A stretch of DNA of 7,093 nucleotides, taken from assembly GCA_910578305.1 (NCBI GenBank), contig CAJTQH010000073.1, forward strand, positions 2,707-9,799, read 5' to 3'. Under the pieces are notes generated by a model, which ran no database searches, had not been told where the DNA came from, and worked only from the letters and a program-made list of their open reading frames with translations. A program made the translations under genes and the position numbers. Below, piece by piece: positions 6,672 to 7,093 of the stretch. Position 1 is the first letter of the stretch. Each line of letters opens with the position of its first letter. Origin of the DNA: an uncultured Muribaculaceae bacterium (GTDB lineage Bacteria > Bacteroidota > Bacteroidia > Bacteroidales > Muribaculaceae).

Positions 6672-7093
6672 ATGATCTCAGAAATAACCAATCAGATAGA
6701 AAATATAAACAATGCCATTTCGTGGGTGAAGAAGAACCGCCCGAATGACTTTAGCACAAAGTTTCTTCAGCTTGTGGAAGAGCGTCGTAAACTGCGCATT
6801 ATCGCAAATGCCGAACGCAACAACCCCGGCGTGGCCGCTTTCGGACAGAGCCAGGTGGGCAAATCGTATCTCATGAACTGCATTCTTCAAGATGGCAATG
6901 AACCGTTTATGGTCGAATCTCCTGCCGGCGAACAGAACTTTGTGGATCAGATCAACCCTATCGGCGGCGGTCAGGAAGCCACCGGTGTAGTGACCCGCTT
7001 CTCATCGTACAAGCGCAATCCGGAAGACTACAATCCAGATCTTCCCATACGCTTCCGCGCACTTAGTGTCCGCGACATCGCCATGATAATATG
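6672..7093 (+). CDS. srfC: SrfC-family P-loop NTPase (N-terminal part, runs off right edge)
   Basis: The first 140 residues of a protein that continues beyond the window. The ATG at 6672 follows srfB by 16 bp, after an A-rich stretch. A short helical N-terminus (MISEITNQIENINNAISWVKK) leads to the Walker A P-loop GQSQVGKSY at residues 58-66, within VAAFGQSQVGKSYLMNCIL. Further on, GGGQEATGVVTRF (98-110) sits where dynamin-like or other GTPases place the switch I threonine; Thr104 and Thr108 are candidates. The P-loop context FGxSQVGKSYL and the position right after srfB match the SrfC family (Pfam Virul_Fac, from memory), a large NTPase of unclear function. Walker B and the nucleotide specificity region are not in the window, so GTP versus ATP use cannot be judged. 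Confidence 0.87.
   Translation, partial: MISEITNQIENINNAISWVKKNRPNDFSTKFLQLVEERRKLRIIANAERNNPGVAAFGQSQVGKSYLMNCILQDGNEPFMVESPAGEQNFVDQINPIGGGQEATGVVTRFSSYKRNPEDYNPDLPIRFRALSVRDIAMII

Overview
The window looks like chromosomal DNA of a gut Bacteroidales bacterium, possibly a Muribaculaceae or Bacteroidaceae relative. The evidence is a sulfatase followed by a GH29 fucosidase in polysaccharide-utilisation style, a signal peptide ending in Ala-Gln, a Bacteroidota-type promoter (TAnnTTTG), AT-rich sequence rather than Shine-Dalgarno sites before start codons, and a coiled-coil lipoprotein of a Bacteroidales type. The genus is a guess. All genes lie on the + strand.

Left part (1-2334): the 3' end of a family S1 sulfatase, then 14 bp later a complete secreted GH29 alpha-L-fucosidase of the GH29-B (alpha-1,3/1,4) type with a C-terminal discoidin-like domain. 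Together they fit removal of sulfate and fucose caps from host glycans such as mucin. A strong hairpin (2294-2334) ends this unit.

Middle (2335-2564): an AT-rich intergenic stretch with a short palindrome and a good Bacteroidota -7 element at 2426-2433. I see no RNA gene there.

Right part (2565-7093): an apparent operon with 19- and 16-bp gaps. It contains (i) a coiled-coil lipoprotein gene split by an apparent +1 frameshift at an A5 run (2925-2929), (ii) a 1063-residue SrfB-family protein with the Hsp70/actin-type ATPase motifs, and (iii) the first 140 residues of a SrfC-family P-loop NTPase that runs off the right edge. The SrfB/SrfC pair matches the poorly understood srfABC locus first named in Salmonella. 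Here the position before srfB is held by an envelope-anchored coiled-coil lipoprotein. This is the most interesting part of the window: a chaperone-like ATPase, a dynamin/GTPase-like NTPase and a membrane-anchored coiled coil, with no settled biochemical function. The lipoprotein frameshift may be an assembly error, a disabled copy or a regulated switch.
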